A stretch of 46,258 bases of DNA from Streptosporangiales bacterium (GCA_009379825.1 WHTA01000046.1:1-46258), one strand, 5' to 3'. Counted from the first letter of the stretch, positions 8,183 to 17,612 are shown. Translations and numbers: made by a program. Notes: generated from the letters alone by a model not told the origin.

Positions 8183-8495
8183 CCACCTGCCAGGCGCCCA
8201 ATATCAGACCCGGGTTGCCCGCTCGGTCGGGTGACGTTGGATTCGCTGCTACAGCACGGCGCGGCTCGGGGGTCCGGTGCCGGAACACGCACCCTGGGGT
8301 GACACACATCCCGCGTGCCCGGCGCCGGACCGAGAACCCCACGCGGGGCCCGGGGCCTGGAAAGCACAGGTACAGGCCCGGCGGAGGATGGCGCACTATA
8401 GCCGCAGTCCCACCCGTCGACAGCCGGGTAGCCCTAACAGATACTGGCTGCTCAGGGCCTCGGCCCATCGACGGTGAGGGGAGGGAAGCGCAGCG
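8183..8495. other. intergenic stretch, nothing recognised
   Basis: About 313 bases between the BrkB relic and the Imm1-like gene. No coherent frame, repeat or RNA structure was recognised. The last 20 bases supply the GGGAGGGAA ribosome site of the next gene. Confidence 0.5.
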
Positions 8496-8903
8496 GTGAC
8501 ATGGCCGGTGATGGTGTGCGACGGTGGCCAGCGGCGAGAGGTACACACGCTGCTGGAACTGGAAGCGTTGTTGGCTGCGATCGCCGCGGTCGGCCCGCCC
8601 AGCTGGGTGCAGATCACCAGCAGCGACGGCACCCACGTGCTCGGTGTCGCGCTCGGCCGCGGCGACGTCAGCGCCCTGACGTTCTCTGACCGCGACACCG
8701 CCACCACGCTGGCGAGCACCGCAACCGTGCCGATGCTGGGCGGCTACGACTTCGACGACGCCGGAACACCCCGACCGGTACACCACGACGACGCGATCTC
8801 CGTACAGACTGCCCACTGGGCCATCACCGAGTTCGTCCAGACCGGGCAACGGCCCCGCTGCGTGGACTGGCACCCAGCAGAGAACCCAGCCTGGCCGAGC
8901 TAG
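8496..8903 (+). CDS. Imm1-family immunity protein
   Basis: A 135-residue protein resembling the Imm1 immunity family of actinobacteria. It has an N-terminal VMVCDGGQRREVHTLLELEA block, a central GTHVLGVALGRGDVSALTF strand pair and a C-terminal AHWAITEFVQTGQRP helix. Such proteins neutralise polymorphic nuclease or deaminase toxins of contact-dependent systems. The GTG start has GGGAGGGAA about 9 bases upstream. No toxin gene is next to it: neighbours on both sides are decayed. It is the only intact gene between 6.3 and 10.5 kb, consistent with selection to keep immunity or with recent arrival. Confidence 0.6.
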   Translation: MTWPVMVCDGGQRREVHTLLELEALLAAIAAVGPPSWVQITSSDGTHVLGVALGRGDVSALTFSDRDTATTLASTATVPMLGGYDFDDAGTPRPVHHDDAISVQTAHWAITEFVQTGQRPRCVDWHPAENPAWPS

Positions 8904-9481
8904 CCGGCATACAGGTCCGGTCGCGCCACGACTCCCCACCCGGGTACAGGGAAACCACGCCACTGTAACGCCCGGGCGGCAGAGTGGCACAGGCCCCGGT
9001 GCTCTAGACCAAGGGCACCGGGACCGCCCCTTGCCACCTGGTAAGCCCACGACCGCACCATCGACCACCGCCGCGAACCGGTGAATGGCCAGGTGTCCCG
9101 CATCATCGTCACCGCACCAGGCTGCAGTCCTCGATCGCGGAGGTGAGATCGGCGACGGCGAACAATTCGAGCCGTTGACCACGCCAGGTAGGCGATGTTG
9201 GTGCACCGCGCCTTCAGCCCGAACAGCCGCTCACAGGTCGACATCGCGGGGAGATCATGCCGGCCCCGGCTGTGCTCCGCCAGGTCGCCGGCTGCGGCTG
9301 GACCGTCACTATCATCGGGGGCGCAGAGGTCATCGGCGAGCCTACCCCGGCCAGCCCCGATGCCGACCACGCCAGGACGGCGGTGGGCATCGATGTCGAC
9401 CTTGTCATCGGCCACACCCTCACCAGCTCCTGAGATCAAGCCCTGTCGCGGGGACCCATGATGTCACCCGTCGCGGCGCTT
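8904..9481. other. gene-poor stretch in the decayed region
   Basis: About 578 bases with overlapping open frames on both strands, none matching a family I recognise. The best candidate is a 58-codon frame at 9257-9433, listed separately. The stretch probably holds remnants of genes too far decayed to name. Confidence 0.45.
9257..9433 (+). CDS. possible small hypothetical protein or remnant
   Basis: A 58-codon frame starting MPAPAVLRQVAGCGWTVTII and ending in VGIDVDLVIGHTLTSS. The alternating hydrophobic pattern looks protein-like, but there is no good ribosome site and I recognise no family. It may be the tail of a decayed gene. Confidence 0.2.
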   Translation: MPAPAVLRQVAGCGWTVTIIGGAEVIGEPTPASPDADHARTAVGIDVDLVIGHTLTSS

Positions 9482-10010
9482 CTACTGCCTGGTGTCTTGA
9501 TCTTCCTCAGACCCTGACCCGGACAGCTTGGCCCGAACCTTCTCCGCCGCCTGCTCAGCGGCCTGCCGCGCCGGCGCGGCCTTCTCCCGTACCACCTCGG
9601 TGGCTGCATGCCCCTTGTCGCGGACCGTCTCCGCCAACCCGTACGCGCGGGGTCCTCGCCACCGAACAGCGGGAGCTCACTACGACGAGCGGCGCCAGCA
9701 ACCACCACACCCGCAACAAACCCGGCCACCGCGCCCGCGGCCAACCACCGCCACCGCGACCGGCGACGACCTCGCAACGCCTCCAGCGCCTCGACCGCCC
9801 GCTGCCGCGACTCCTCCCCCACCGCGGTACCCGCGCTCGACGCCGTCGCAACCAGACGCGACACATGCCCCCATCCGCCGGATACAGCAACAGTTCCAGG
9901 CGGAAAACCAGGTACTCCAAGGCACCTCCGCGGCGACACAACACCGCACGACGATCCGGCACGATCTCCACCGCGTACGCCCCGACCGTGCGACGCCGCC
10001 ACTCCCACCG
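9482..10010 (-). pseudogene. frameshifted single-TM membrane protein of unknown function
   Basis: Three minus-strand frames read in order give one plausible protein. The start has RRTVGAYAVEIVPDRRAVLC and LEYLVFRLELLLYPADGG. The middle has a basic stretch, then a membrane helix WLAAGAVAGFVAGVVVAGAA and SELPLFGGEDP. The end is an amphipathic helical tail with AETVRDKGHAATEVVREKAA and AAEKVRAKLSGSGSEEDQD, stopping at a TAG (9482-9484). Shifts lie near 9880 and 9650. The one-TM plus charged-helix layout recalls YtxH-like proteins. The 5' end is uncertain. Confidence 0.5.
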
Positions 10011-10189
10011 CAAGACCGCGTTCCAAGTTCCGCCGAGACTTCCGGTCGAGCGAGCGTCCAGGCGATGGCTGACATGAGGTGGGCACGACTGCCCATCTCC
10101 AATCCAGGTGGTCGGTCCAGACCCGACCCGGTGCATCACCACCGGATCGGGGTCGCTATCGGATCGCCATCCAGGTAGGAGCCACTAAT

Positions 10190-10554
10190 TTGACCTCAGC
10201 CTGGGTGGTCGGCCTGTGGGGCAGCGCGAAGTCGATGGCCAGGGTCGCCAAGTACGACGGCATCCTGCCGGCGAAGCGCCAGCCCGACGGCAGCTTCGGC
10301 GAGGTCGACCAGGAGACGGTCCGCGAGATCGCCGCCTGGGCACGCACCGAGCGCACATCGAGCACCCCGTTCGACATCGTCATGGAGGGCAAGACGGCCG
10401 GGCTGTCCCCGCGGCCGCCGCCGACCGGGTGCGGCCGCTGGCCGAGGCGGGCGCGACCTGGTGGATGGAAGGCATGTGGGAGACCCAGGACGGCAGCCCC
10501 GGTTCGCGCGCCCGGCTCGCCGAACGCGTCGCGCAGGGCCCACCGCGCATCTGA
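10190..10554 (+). pseudogene. C-terminal remnant of an LLM class oxidoreductase
   Basis: The frame reads WVVGLWGSAKSMARVAKYDG, ILPAKRQPDGSFGE and EIAAWARTERTSSTPFDIVM. After a one-base shift near 10405 it continues AAAADRVRPLAEAGATWWME and ends RLAERVAQGPPRI. This is the last third of a luciferase-like oxidoreductase. The barrel N-terminus is absent. It is not the missing part of the gene at 1-222, which is on the opposite strand. Confidence 0.7.
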
Positions 10555-10564
10555 CAATGGGCGC

Positions 10565-10846
10565 ATGACGACACGGCAACCACGCCTGGAGATCGAGTAC
10601 TGCACGCAGTGCCGCTGGCTGCTGCGGGCGGCATGGACCGCACAGGAGCTGTTGACCACGTTCACCACCGACCTCGGCGAGGTAGCCCTGGTACCCGGCA
10701 CCGGCGGAGTGTTCGACGTCCGCCTCGACGGCCAGCCCCTCTGGTCCCGCGGCGAACGCGGCTTCCCCGACCTCGCCGAGCTCAAGCGGCTCGTCCGCGA
10801 CCAGGTCGCACCGGACCGCGACCTCGGCCACACCGACCGCCGCTGA
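10565..10846 (+). CDS. SelT/SelW/SelH (Rdx) family protein
   Basis: A 93-residue thioredoxin-like protein of the Rdx family with the redox motif C13-T-Q-C16 near the N-terminus (IEYCTQCRWLLRAAW). It ends in the usual block, with GVFDVRLDGQPLWSRGERGF and PDLAELKRLVRDQ. In bacteria the motif is Cys-x-x-Cys rather than selenocysteine. The role is probably thiol redox chemistry, but the bacterial partner is unknown. The start is an ATG 10 bases after the LLM relic, and the gene marks the return to intact sequence. The S9 peptidase follows 44 bases downstream. Confidence 0.85.
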   Translation: MTTRQPRLEIEYCTQCRWLLRAAWTAQELLTTFTTDLGEVALVPGTGGVFDVRLDGQPLWSRGERGFPDLAELKRLVRDQVAPDRDLGHTDRR

Positions 10847-10890
10847 CCCGGAGCGGCGTCTGGTCCGGACGCGCCGGTAGGTTCGGGAGG

Positions 10891-12771
10891 GTGAACAGAG
10901 CAGACAGCTACGATGCCGTGCCGCTGATCCCCAGAGACGTCCTCTTCGGCAATCCCGATCGGGTACTTCCTTCGCTGTCGCCGGACGGCAGCAAGATCGC
11001 GTACATCGCGCCCGACGAGGGTGTGCTCAACGTGTGGGTGGGCCCGAGCGACTCGTCGGCGCCGGCGCGGCCGGTGACGGGCGACCGCGACCGCGGCATC
11101 CGTACCTTCAGGTTCTGCCACGACGACCGGCACCTGCTGTACCTGCAGGACACCGGCGGGGACGAGAACTGGCGGCTCTACGCCATCGACCTCGAGACCG
11201 GCGCGGAACGGGAGCTCTCGCCGTCCGGCTCCGGGGTGCAGGCGTACATCCTCGCGCACAACAGGTGGCACCCGCACGAGGTGCTGATCGGTCTGAACGA
11301 CCGCGACGCGCAGGTGCACGACGTGCACCGCATCGACCTGCGCACCGGTGAGCGCACCCTGGTGGAGAAGAACCCCGGCTTCGCCGGCTGGCTGGTCGAC
11401 TCCGACCTCGTCGTCCGCGGCGGCGTGGCGGTACGCTCGGACGGCGCCGAGGTGGTGCAGCTGCGCGACGGCGACGGCGGGGAGTTCGAGACGTTCCTCG
11501 AGATCGCGCACGAGGACACCGCGGGCACCGGCGTCGTCGGGTTCGGCCGCGACGGCCGCAGCGTGCTCGTACAGTCCACGGTGGACGCGAACGCGTCCAG
11601 ACTGCTGCAGGTCGACCTGGACACCGGTGCCCAGCGGGTGCTCGCCGCCGACGACACCTACGACATCGGTGGCGTGGTGCTCGACCCGCAGACGCTCGAG
11701 CCGCAGCTCGCCGTCGTCGCCAAGGACCGGGACGAGTACGTGCTGCTCGACGACGCGATCCGGGCGGACATCGAGCTGCTGACTGCGCACCGCGACGCCG
11801 AGTTGGGCATCAGTCGCGCGGAGCGCACCGACCGGGTCTGGCTGGTCACCCACGCCCGCCCCGACCGGCCGGCGGAGTACTCCGTCTACGACCGGTCGAC
11901 CGGCGAGATCCGGCCGCTGTTCGTACACAAGGAGGCCCTGCTCGACTACACCCTCGCCCAGGTGGAGCCGTTCCAGTTCACCGCGCGCGACGGCCTCACG
12001 GTGCACGGCTACGTCACGTTCCCCGTGGCGGCCGCGCGCAGCGGGTTGCCGTGCGTCGTGCTGGTCCACGGCGGACCGTGGGTGCGCGACTCGTGGTCGT
12101 ACCACCCGGAGGTGCAGTGGCTGGCCAACCGTGGCTATGCGGTGCTGCAGGTCAACTACCGCGGCTCCACCGGGTACGGCAAGGCGTTCACCAACGCCGG
12201 CGACAAGCAGTGGGGCGCCAGCATGCACGACGACCTGGTCGACGCCGTGCAGCACGCGGTCGACCAGAGCTGGGTGGACGAGCAGCGCGCCGGCATCTAC
12301 GGCGGTTCGTACGGCGGCTACGCCGCGCTGGCCGGTGCGGCGTTCACCCCTGAGGCGTTCCGGTGCGCCGTGGACATGTGCGGCCCGTCGAACCTGCTGA
12401 CGCTTATCGCGTCGGTGCCCGAGTACTGGAAGCCGATGATCGCCGAGCTCCACCAGCGCATCGGCGACCCGGCCACCGACGAGCAGATGTTGCAGGAGCG
12501 CTCGCCGTTGAACAGCGCCCACCAGATCCGGATCCCGGTGCTCGTGGCGCAGGGCGCGAACGACCCGCGGGTCAAGCAGGCCGAGGCCGAGGAGATCGTG
12601 GCGGCGCTGCGTGACCGCGGCCTGGACCACGAGTACCTGCTGTTCGAAGATGAGGGTCACGGGTTGGCGAAGCCGGAGAACCGGGAGCGGTTCTACGCTG
12701 TCGCCGAACCGTTCCTGGCCCGGCACCTCGGCGGCCGGCAGCAGCGGGACCAGTCGGGCGCGACCGGATAG
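10891..12771 (+). CDS. S9 family peptidase (prolyl oligopeptidase/acylaminoacyl peptidase type)
   Basis: A 626-residue serine peptidase: an N-terminal beta-propeller (about 20-370; repeats such as LSPDGSKIAYIAPDEG and VGFGRDGRSVLVQ) and a C-terminal alpha/beta hydrolase domain. The catalytic triad is visible as Ser473 in GGSYGGYAAL, Asp558 in NDPRV and His590 in EDEGHGL. No signal peptide is seen, so it acts in the cytoplasm on short peptides or acyl-peptides. The GTG start follows GGGAGG with no spacer, so it may be read from a leaderless message; the upstream in-frame region is not protein-like. It is followed 12 bases later by a membrane-anchored unknown. Confidence 0.9.
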   Translation: MNRADSYDAVPLIPRDVLFGNPDRVLPSLSPDGSKIAYIAPDEGVLNVWVGPSDSSAPARPVTGDRDRGIRTFRFCHDDRHLLYLQDTGGDENWRLYAIDLETGAERELSPSGSGVQAYILAHNRWHPHEVLIGLNDRDAQVHDVHRIDLRTGERTLVEKNPGFAGWLVDSDLVVRGGVAVRSDGAEVVQLRDGDGGEFETFLEIAHEDTAGTGVVGFGRDGRSVLVQSTVDANASRLLQVDLDTGAQRVLAADDTYDIGGVVLDPQTLEPQLAVVAKDRDEYVLLDDAIRADIELLTAHRDAELGISRAERTDRVWLVTHARPDRPAEYSVYDRSTGEIRPLFVHKEALLDYTLAQVEPFQFTARDGLTVHGYVTFPVAAARSGLPCVVLVHGGPWVRDSWSYHPEVQWLANRGYAVLQVNYRGSTGYGKAFTNAGDKQWGASMHDDLVDAVQHAVDQSWVDEQRAGIYGGSYGGYAALAGAAFTPEAFRCAVDMCGPSNLLTLIASVPEYWKPMIAELHQRIGDPATDEQMLQERSPLNSAHQIRIPVLVAQGANDPRVKQAEAEEIVAALRDRGLDHEYLLFEDEGHGLAKPENRERFYAVAEPFLARHLGGRQQRDQSGATG

Positions 12772-12783
12772 GACGGGGATTCG

Positions 12784-13503
12784 ATGAGCTGGCGGAGCCG
12801 CCCACCGTCGCAGTACGAAGGGTTGAAGAGCGCCGGCGGGCACATCCCCCTGTGGGTGCTGCTGCTCGTCGCCGTGCTCTGCCTCGCGCTGGGCGGAGCC
12901 GCCGGCCTGACCCTGCCGCAGGAGGAACCCCTCGCCGACCCGAACGCCCGGAAGTCGGAACGGAAGCGCGACAAGCTCATCGACGAGGCGCACGACGAGC
13001 TGACCGGCGCGACTCAGCTGGACGCGGCGACCGGGGTGGCCGGCATGCCGTCGCGCTTCGACCTGGTGGTGCTCGGCAAGGAGGAGCAGGACGTCTGCGT
13101 CACCGCGTGGGACGGCTGGAAGGCGCACAACTGGTACGAGTCCGCGTGCGGCGTGGAGGTGACCTGGTACCTCGCGGCACGCCGCGGCACACCCAAGATG
13201 GTGGAGGCTGCGGCGAAGGCCAGGTTCAAGGCACGCAAGATCCCGACCGTCGGCTCGTTCGCACAGGACGAGGAGAGCGGCCCGTTACCCGACAAGCTCA
13301 GCGGCGAGGTGGTAGCCGCCCGGATGGGCACCCAGGCGCTGGTCGACATCAAGGACGACGCGCAGCTGCAATTCCCCGAGATGCAGGACGTGTACCACGA
13401 CCGCGTCACCACGTTCGACCTCGCAACCGCGTACCGCGAACACGGCGGCAAGCGCAAGGTCGTCGCCCGGATGTCACTGCTCGCCCAGTACACCTGGACC
13501 TGA
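12784..13503 (+). CDS. membrane-anchored hypothetical protein
   Basis: A 239-residue protein with one membrane helix near the N-terminus (about 23-43; PLWVLLLVAVLCLALGGAAG) and a long exported-looking domain. I recognise no family. Visible features are a charged linker (NARKSERKRDKL), two cysteines (CVTAWDG and ACGVEVTW) that could pair outside the membrane, and a C-terminal beta-rich part ending in SLLAQYTWT. It begins 12 bases after the S9 peptidase gene, so the two are probably cotranscribed. A hairpin follows shortly after the stop. Confidence 0.65.
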   Translation: MSWRSRPPSQYEGLKSAGGHIPLWVLLLVAVLCLALGGAAGLTLPQEEPLADPNARKSERKRDKLIDEAHDELTGATQLDAATGVAGMPSRFDLVVLGKEEQDVCVTAWDGWKAHNWYESACGVEVTWYLAARRGTPKMVEAAAKARFKARKIPTVGSFAQDEESGPLPDKLSGEVVAARMGTQALVDIKDDAQLQFPEMQDVYHDRVTTFDLATAYREHGGKRKVVARMSLLAQYTWT

Positions 13504-13758
13504 CCGGCCACGCCGCCTAGCGGCCCCGGTGTCCGCCGGGGCTCCTCGCGGCCAGCGCCGGCGGCAGGCCGTGGCTCCTCAGCTCGGCGGCTCCCGCACT
13601 CGGCGGGGCGTAGCTCCAGGCCGACCAGGTGGCGGGCGTACGTTCGCGGGCAGCAGCGCGGCGGTTCCCGGGCTGGCCAACGGCAGCCCGATGTCGCTGG
13701 CGCCGAGCGCTTCGCCGGCGAGACCGCCGACCGCCTGGCCGGCCACGCCGCCTAGCGG
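13504..13758. repeat. pair of 20-bp direct repeats
   Basis: The 20-mer ccggccacgccgcctagcgg occurs at 13504-13523 and again at 13739-13758. The second copy contains the stop codon of copA. The 215 bases between hold no recognised gene. The arrangement could mark a past duplication or an insertion at the copA end. Confidence 0.7.
13523..13542 (+). terminator. hairpin after the S9 peptidase operon
   Basis: GCCCCGG and CCGGGGC pair around a 6-base loop, 20 bases after the stop at 13503. There is no U-tract, as is common in actinobacteria. The position fits the end of the S9-hypothetical operon. Confidence 0.45.
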
Positions 13759-16007
13759 AAGCGGCGCAGCCGCAGGCTGTTCGAGACGACGAACACCGAG
13801 GAGAACGCCATCGCGGCGGCCGCGATCATCGGGTTCAGCAGACCGGCAGCGGCGAGCGGTAGCGCCGCGACGTTGTACGCGAACGCCCAGAACAGGTTGC
13901 CCTTGATGGTGCCGAGCGTCTTGCGTGCCAACCGGATCGCGTCCGCGGCGACCCGCAGGTCACCGCGCACGAGGGTCAGGTCACTCGCCTCGATCGCGAC
14001 GTCGGTGCCGGTGCCCATCGCCAGGCCAAGGTCGGCCTGGGCGAGCGCGGCCGCGTCGTTGACGCCGTCGCCGACCATCGCCACCACCTTGCCGTCGGAC
14101 TGCAGCCGCGACACCACGTCGACCTTGTCCTTCGGCAGCACCTCGGCGACCACCTCGTCGATGCCCACCTGCGCCGCCACCGACCTGGCCACAGTCTCGT
14201 TGTCACCGGTCAGCAGCACCGGCGCGAGGCCGAGCTCACGGAACTGCCGCACGGCTTCCGCGGAGGTGTCCTTCACGGTGTCCGCGACGAGCAGCACGGC
14301 ACGCGCCTCGCCGTCCCAGCCGACGGCGACGGCCGTCTGCCCGTCCTGCTCCGCCTCGGCACGCGCCGCAGCGAGCTCTGCGGGCAGGTACTGGCTCCAC
14401 TGCTCGAGCAGTGCCGGTCGCCCGACGAGCACCGCGTGCCCGTCCACGATGCCCTGTACGCCGAGGCCCTCGACGTTCTCGAACTGCTCGACGGCGGCCA
14501 GCTCGCCGACCCGCTCTTCCGCACCACGGGCGATCGCCTGCGCGATCGGGTGCTCGGACGCGTTCTCCAGCGCACCGGCGACGCGCAGCACCTCGTCCTC
14601 GGCCATGCCGTCCGCGACGTGCACGCCGGTGAGCGTCATCCGGCCGGTGGTCACCGTGCCGGTCTTGTCCAGCACGACGGTGTCGACCCTGCGGGTGGAC
14701 TCCAGCACCTCGGGGCCCTTGATCAGGATGCCGAGCTGGGCACCCCGGCCGGTGCCGACCATCAGGGCGGTCGGCGTCGCCAGACCGAGCGCACACGGGC
14801 AGGCGATGATCAACACGGCGACGGCCGCGGTGAGGGCGGCGGCCGCTGCGGCGCCTGCGCCGAACCAGAAGGCCCAGGTGCCGACCGCGAGCGCGATGAC
14901 GACGGGGACGAAGACCGCGGACACCCGGTCGGCCAGCCGCTGCACGGCCGCCTTGCCGTTCTGCGCGTCCTCGACCAGCTTGGCCATCTGCGCCAGCTGG
15001 GTGTCGGCGCCGACCCTGGTGGCACGTACGACCAGCCGGCCGCCGGCGTTGACGGTCGCCCCGGTCACCGCGTCGTCGACCGTGACCTCGACGGGCACGG
15101 ACTCACCGGTGAGCATGCTCGCGTCGACGGCCGAGCTGCCTTCCTCGACGACACCGTCGGTCGCGATCTTCTCGCCCGGCCGCACCACGAACCGGTCGCC
15201 CACGGTCAGTGCCTCGACGGGGACCCGTTCCTCCCTGCCGTCCCTCAGTACGGCGACGTCGCGCGCACCAAGCTCGAGCAGGGCACGCAGCGCGGCGCCG
15301 GCGCGGCGCTTCGACCGCGCCTCGAAGTAGCGGCCGACGAGGATCAGCGTGGTGACCGCTGCGCCCACCTCGAGGTAGAGGTCGCCGTCCGCAGGTCCGC
15401 CGCCGATGCTCAGCTCGAACGGGTGGGTCATGCCGGGCACACCTGCGGACCCGAACAGCAACGCGTAAAGCGACCACAGGAACGCCGTCAGCGTGCCCAT
15501 GGAGATCAGCGTGTCCATGGTCGCCGAGCCGTGCCTGAGGTTCGTCCAGGCGACCTTGTGGAACGGCCAGCCGGCCCACAACACCACAGGTGCGGCCAGG
15601 GCGAGCGAGATCCACTGCCAGTACGTGAACTGGAACGCAGGCACCATGGACATGGCGACCACCGGTACGGACAGCACGATCGCGCCGATCAGCCGCTGCC
15701 GCAGCGGTCGGTTCTCGTCCGCCTCGGCCGCCTCGCCTGTCGCCGCCTCACCGGCCGGCCGCTCCGCCGGCAGCGTCGCGGCGTAGCCGGCCGCTTCTAC
15801 CGTCTCGACGAGCAACGCCTGCTCGACGTCGTCGGGATACGTGACCTTCGCCTTCTCGGTGGCGAAGTTCACCGTGGCCGTGACGCCGTCCAGCTTGTTC
15901 AGCTTCCGCTCGATCCTGGAGGCGCATGAGGCGCACGTCATACCGGTGATCGCCAGCTCCACGGCGTTGTCGGCCGCGGAGGCGCGGTCTCGAACATCCG
16001 AGCTCAT
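13752..16007 (-). CDS. copA: copper-translocating P-type ATPase
   Basis: A 751-residue P1B-type ATPase that exports Cu(I). In order: an N-terminal metal-binding HMA domain with M-T-C25-A-S-C28, membrane helices, the actuator motif TGES (from 300), the membrane CPC motif (403-405), the phosphorylated Asp447 in DKTGT, the HP motif (SEHPIAQAI), [12 protein letters not shown] and C-terminal membrane helices. One HMA domain and the CPC motif are the usual Cu+ exporter layout. It has a GAGGAG ribosome site and follows the secreted metal-binding protein gene by 10 bases. Its place downstream of csoR and copZ suggests CsoR control. Confidence 0.97.
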   Translation of the reverse strand: MSSDVRDRASAADNAVELAITGMTCASCASRIERKLNKLDGVTATVNFATEKAKVTYPDDVEQALLVETVEAAGYAATLPAERPAGEAATGEAAEADENRPLRQRLIGAIVLSVPVVAMSMVPAFQFTYWQWISLALAAPVVLWAGWPFHKVAWTNLRHGSATMDTLISMGTLTAFLWSLYALLFGSAGVPGMTHPFELSIGGGPADGDLYLEVGAAVTTLILVGRYFEARSKRRAGAALRALLELGARDVAVLRDGREERVPVEALTVGDRFVVRPGEKIATDGVVEEGSSAVDASMLTGESVPVEVTVDDAVTGATVNAGGRLVVRATRVGADTQLAQMAKLVEDAQNGKAAVQRLADRVSAVFVPVVIALAVGTWAFWFGAGAAAAAALTAAVAVLIIACPCALGLATPTALMVGTGRGAQLGILIKGPEVLESTRRVDTVVLDKTGTVTTGRMTLTGVHVADGMAEDEVLRVAGALENASEHPIAQAIARGAEERVGELAAVEQFENVEGLGVQGIVDGHAVLVGRPALLEQWSQYLPAELAAARAEAEQDGQTAVAVGWDGEARAVLLVADTVKDTSAEAVRQFRELGLAPVLLTGDNETVARSVAAQVGIDEVVAEVLPKDKVDVVSRLQSDGKVVAMVGDGVNDAAALAQADLGLAMGTGTDVAIEASDLTLVRGDLRVAADAIRLARKTLGTIKGNLFWAFAYNVAALPLAAAGLLNPMIAAAAMAFSSVFVVSNSLRLRRFR

Positions 16008-16017
16008 GTCGTACTCC

Positions 16018-16974
16018 TCAGTCGCCGTGGCCGTGCGGCTCGTCGTCGTGGTCGTCGCTGTCGGTGGTGGAGCCGGTGGGCTTCGGCACCGGCTGCCCGC
16101 GGGTGGGCAGGGTGAAATCCGCCGTACGCACCTCGCCGTCGTGCTTGAAGTCCAGGAACAGTCGGTAGGTGTCCGCGGACGGCACCTCCGCAGCGAACGT
16201 CACCTCGGGTCCTGGCTCGGTCTTGCCATCACCCGGTTCGCCTTCCGGGTGCACGTGCAAGTACGCCAGGTCGCCGGTGCGCAGCGCGACCAGGTGGCCG
16301 TACGCACCGAGATAGGGCTCCAGGTCGGTGACGTCGCGACCGTCCTTGCGGACCCGCAATGTCACCTCCGAGGAACGCCCGGACACCAGATCGCCGGTCA
16401 TCGTCACCTCGTACCCGTCCACGGTGGCGGTACGGGAGACGGGGTGGTCGACCGGTTCGAAGTTGCCGGCCACGGAGAGATCCACACCGAGCGTCTGCCC
16501 ATCGCCGCCTTCGGGCGCGAAGTCGGCGAAGGCGCGGTAGCTGCCCGCCTTCGGCAACCGCATGTCGATCCGCCAGGTGCCGTCGGCCGCCATGGTCGGG
16601 TGCACGTGCTGGAAGCCGCTCGTGTCGCGCCGCACGACGATCAGGTGCATCCGCTTCTCGTGCTCGACGGCGAACTTCTTGACCGGCTTGCCGTTCTGCC
16701 CGAGGATGCGGAACGCGAAGGTTCCCCCGTCGGCCGGCAACCGGGTGGTTGCCGGCGCGAAGGTGTACCCGTTGGCGGTGGACGCCAGGCCCGCAGGGTC
16801 CTGCGCCGCCGTCTTCTTCGTGTCACCGTCGTGCCCACCGTGCTTGCTGGGCTTCGCTCGCTGCGGCTCGGCTCGGCCGTCGTCGGGGCCGGCTACCGCG
16901 CCGAGCCCCCAGCCCGCCGTCGCGACCAGGGCGAGCACCGCCGCGTATCCGGTGAGCTTTGCCGCAGTGTTCAT
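16018..16974 (-). CDS. secreted or membrane-anchored His-rich protein of the copper operon
   Basis: A 318-residue exported protein: an N-terminal hydrophobic segment (about 8-28) acts as signal or anchor, followed by a His/Asp-rich linker ([11 protein letters not shown]), two beta-sandwich-like repeats each with a V-H-P signature ([10 protein letters not shown] and [10 protein letters not shown]), and a His-rich tail ([12 protein letters not shown]). Many actinobacterial copper operons carry a protein of this kind; its function is not established, but extracellular copper binding fits. An ACGGAGAG ribosome site precedes the ATG. It lies between copZ and copA in one operon. Confidence 0.75.
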   Translation of the reverse strand: MNTAAKLTGYAAVLALVATAGWGLGAVAGPDDGRAEPQRAKPSKHGGHDGDTKKTAAQDPAGLASTANGYTFAPATTRLPADGGTFAFRILGQNGKPVKKFAVEHEKRMHLIVVRRDTSGFQHVHPTMAADGTWRIDMRLPKAGSYRAFADFAPEGGDGQTLGVDLSVAGNFEPVDHPVSRTATVDGYEVTMTGDLVSGRSSEVTLRVRKDGRDVTDLEPYLGAYGHLVALRTGDLAYLHVHPEGEPGDGKTEPGPEVTFAAEVPSADTYRLFLDFKHDGEVRTADFTLPTRGQPVPKPTGSTTDSDDHDDEPHGHGD

Positions 16975-16998
16975 CGTCTCTCCGTTCCAGCCCTCAGG

Positions 16999-17205
16999 TC
17001 AGTTGACGACCGTGTAGCCGGCCTCTTCGACCGCGGCGCGTACAGCAGCCGGGTCGACGGAGTCCGCGCTGCTGACGGTCAGCTGCCCGCTGGCGAGGTC
17101 TACCTGTACGTTCGACACGCCTTCGATCTCGCTGACTTCCTCGGTCACCGAGCGAACGCAGTGTTCGCACGTCATCCCGTTGACGGTGTAGGTGGCGTCG
17201 GTCAT
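16999..17205 (-). CDS. copZ: copper chaperone (HMA domain)
   Basis: A 68-residue protein made of one heavy-metal-associated domain with M-T-C-E-H-C near the N-terminus and AGYTVV at the end. It carries cytoplasmic Cu(I) to CopA or CsoR. GGAG lies 8 bases before the ATG. It sits between csoR and the secreted protein gene. Confidence 0.93.
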   Translation of the reverse strand: MTDATYTVNGMTCEHCVRSVTEEVSEIEGVSNVQVDLASGQLTVSSADSVDPAAVRAAVEEAGYTVVN

Positions 17206-17238
17206 GACTGTTCTCCGATCACGTGGTTCGGCTGATGG

Positions 17239-17520
17239 TTACGAGCGGACGAGCCTGGCGATCGCGTCGCTGGCTTCCCGCACCTTCTCGTCCGCCTCGG
17301 CGCCGCCCTCGGCGACGGCTTGGCTGACACAGTGCTTGAGGTGTTCGTCGAGCAGCCCGAGCGAGACGTTCTGCAGGGCTCTGGTGACCGCGGACACCTG
17401 AGTCAGCACGTCGATGCAGTACTCGTCGTTGTCCACCATCCGCTGCAGCCCACGGACCTGACCCTCGATCCGCCGCAGCCGCTTGAGGTAGGCGTCCTTG
17501 TCGTCGGTGTACCCGCGCAT
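17239..17520 (-). CDS. csoR: copper-sensing repressor CsoR
   Basis: A 93-residue CsoR/RcnR-type four-helix regulator with the Cu(I) ligand set Cys35, His60 and Cys64 (EYCIDVL ... EHLKHC). Apo-CsoR binds GC-rich palindromes and releases them on Cu(I) binding. It is the first gene of the copper operon; GGAGGA lies just upstream of the ATG. Operator-like palindromes at 17561-17577 and 17613-17629 precede it. Confidence 0.95.
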   Translation of the reverse strand: MRGYTDDKDAYLKRLRRIEGQVRGLQRMVDNDEYCIDVLTQVSAVTRALQNVSLGLLDEHLKHCVSQAVAEGGAEADEKVREASDAIARLVRS

Positions 17521-17560
17521 TGCTTTCCTCCTCCATTTGCCGACGAATCCACTTTACCCC

Positions 17561-17577
17561 TTACCTCTAGGGGGTAA
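17561..17577. promoter_or_regulatory. CsoR-like operator
   Basis: TTACCTCTAGGGGGTAA is a near-perfect palindrome of the TACCCC-TAGGGGGTA kind bound by CsoR. It lies about 40 bases upstream of csoR. Confidence 0.65.
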
Positions 17578-17612
17578 CTACCACTGGACATCGCCAGCAC
17601 CCTCGTACAGAT

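Noticed and set aside
8900-9439. 179-codon minus-strand frame
   Set aside because: No recognisable motif, no convincing start and an Arg-rich composition. It lies in the decayed region and competes with other frames of equal quality.
10156-13128. 990-codon open frame on the minus strand
   Set aside because: It is antisense to the S9 peptidase and neighbours, is rich in Arg/His/Val of low complexity, and shows no family motif. The S9 frame on the other strand has a full catalytic triad.
13529-13906. Plus-strand frame between the hypothetical protein and copA
   Set aside because: Overlaps the 3' end of copA, low complexity, no ribosome site or family signal.
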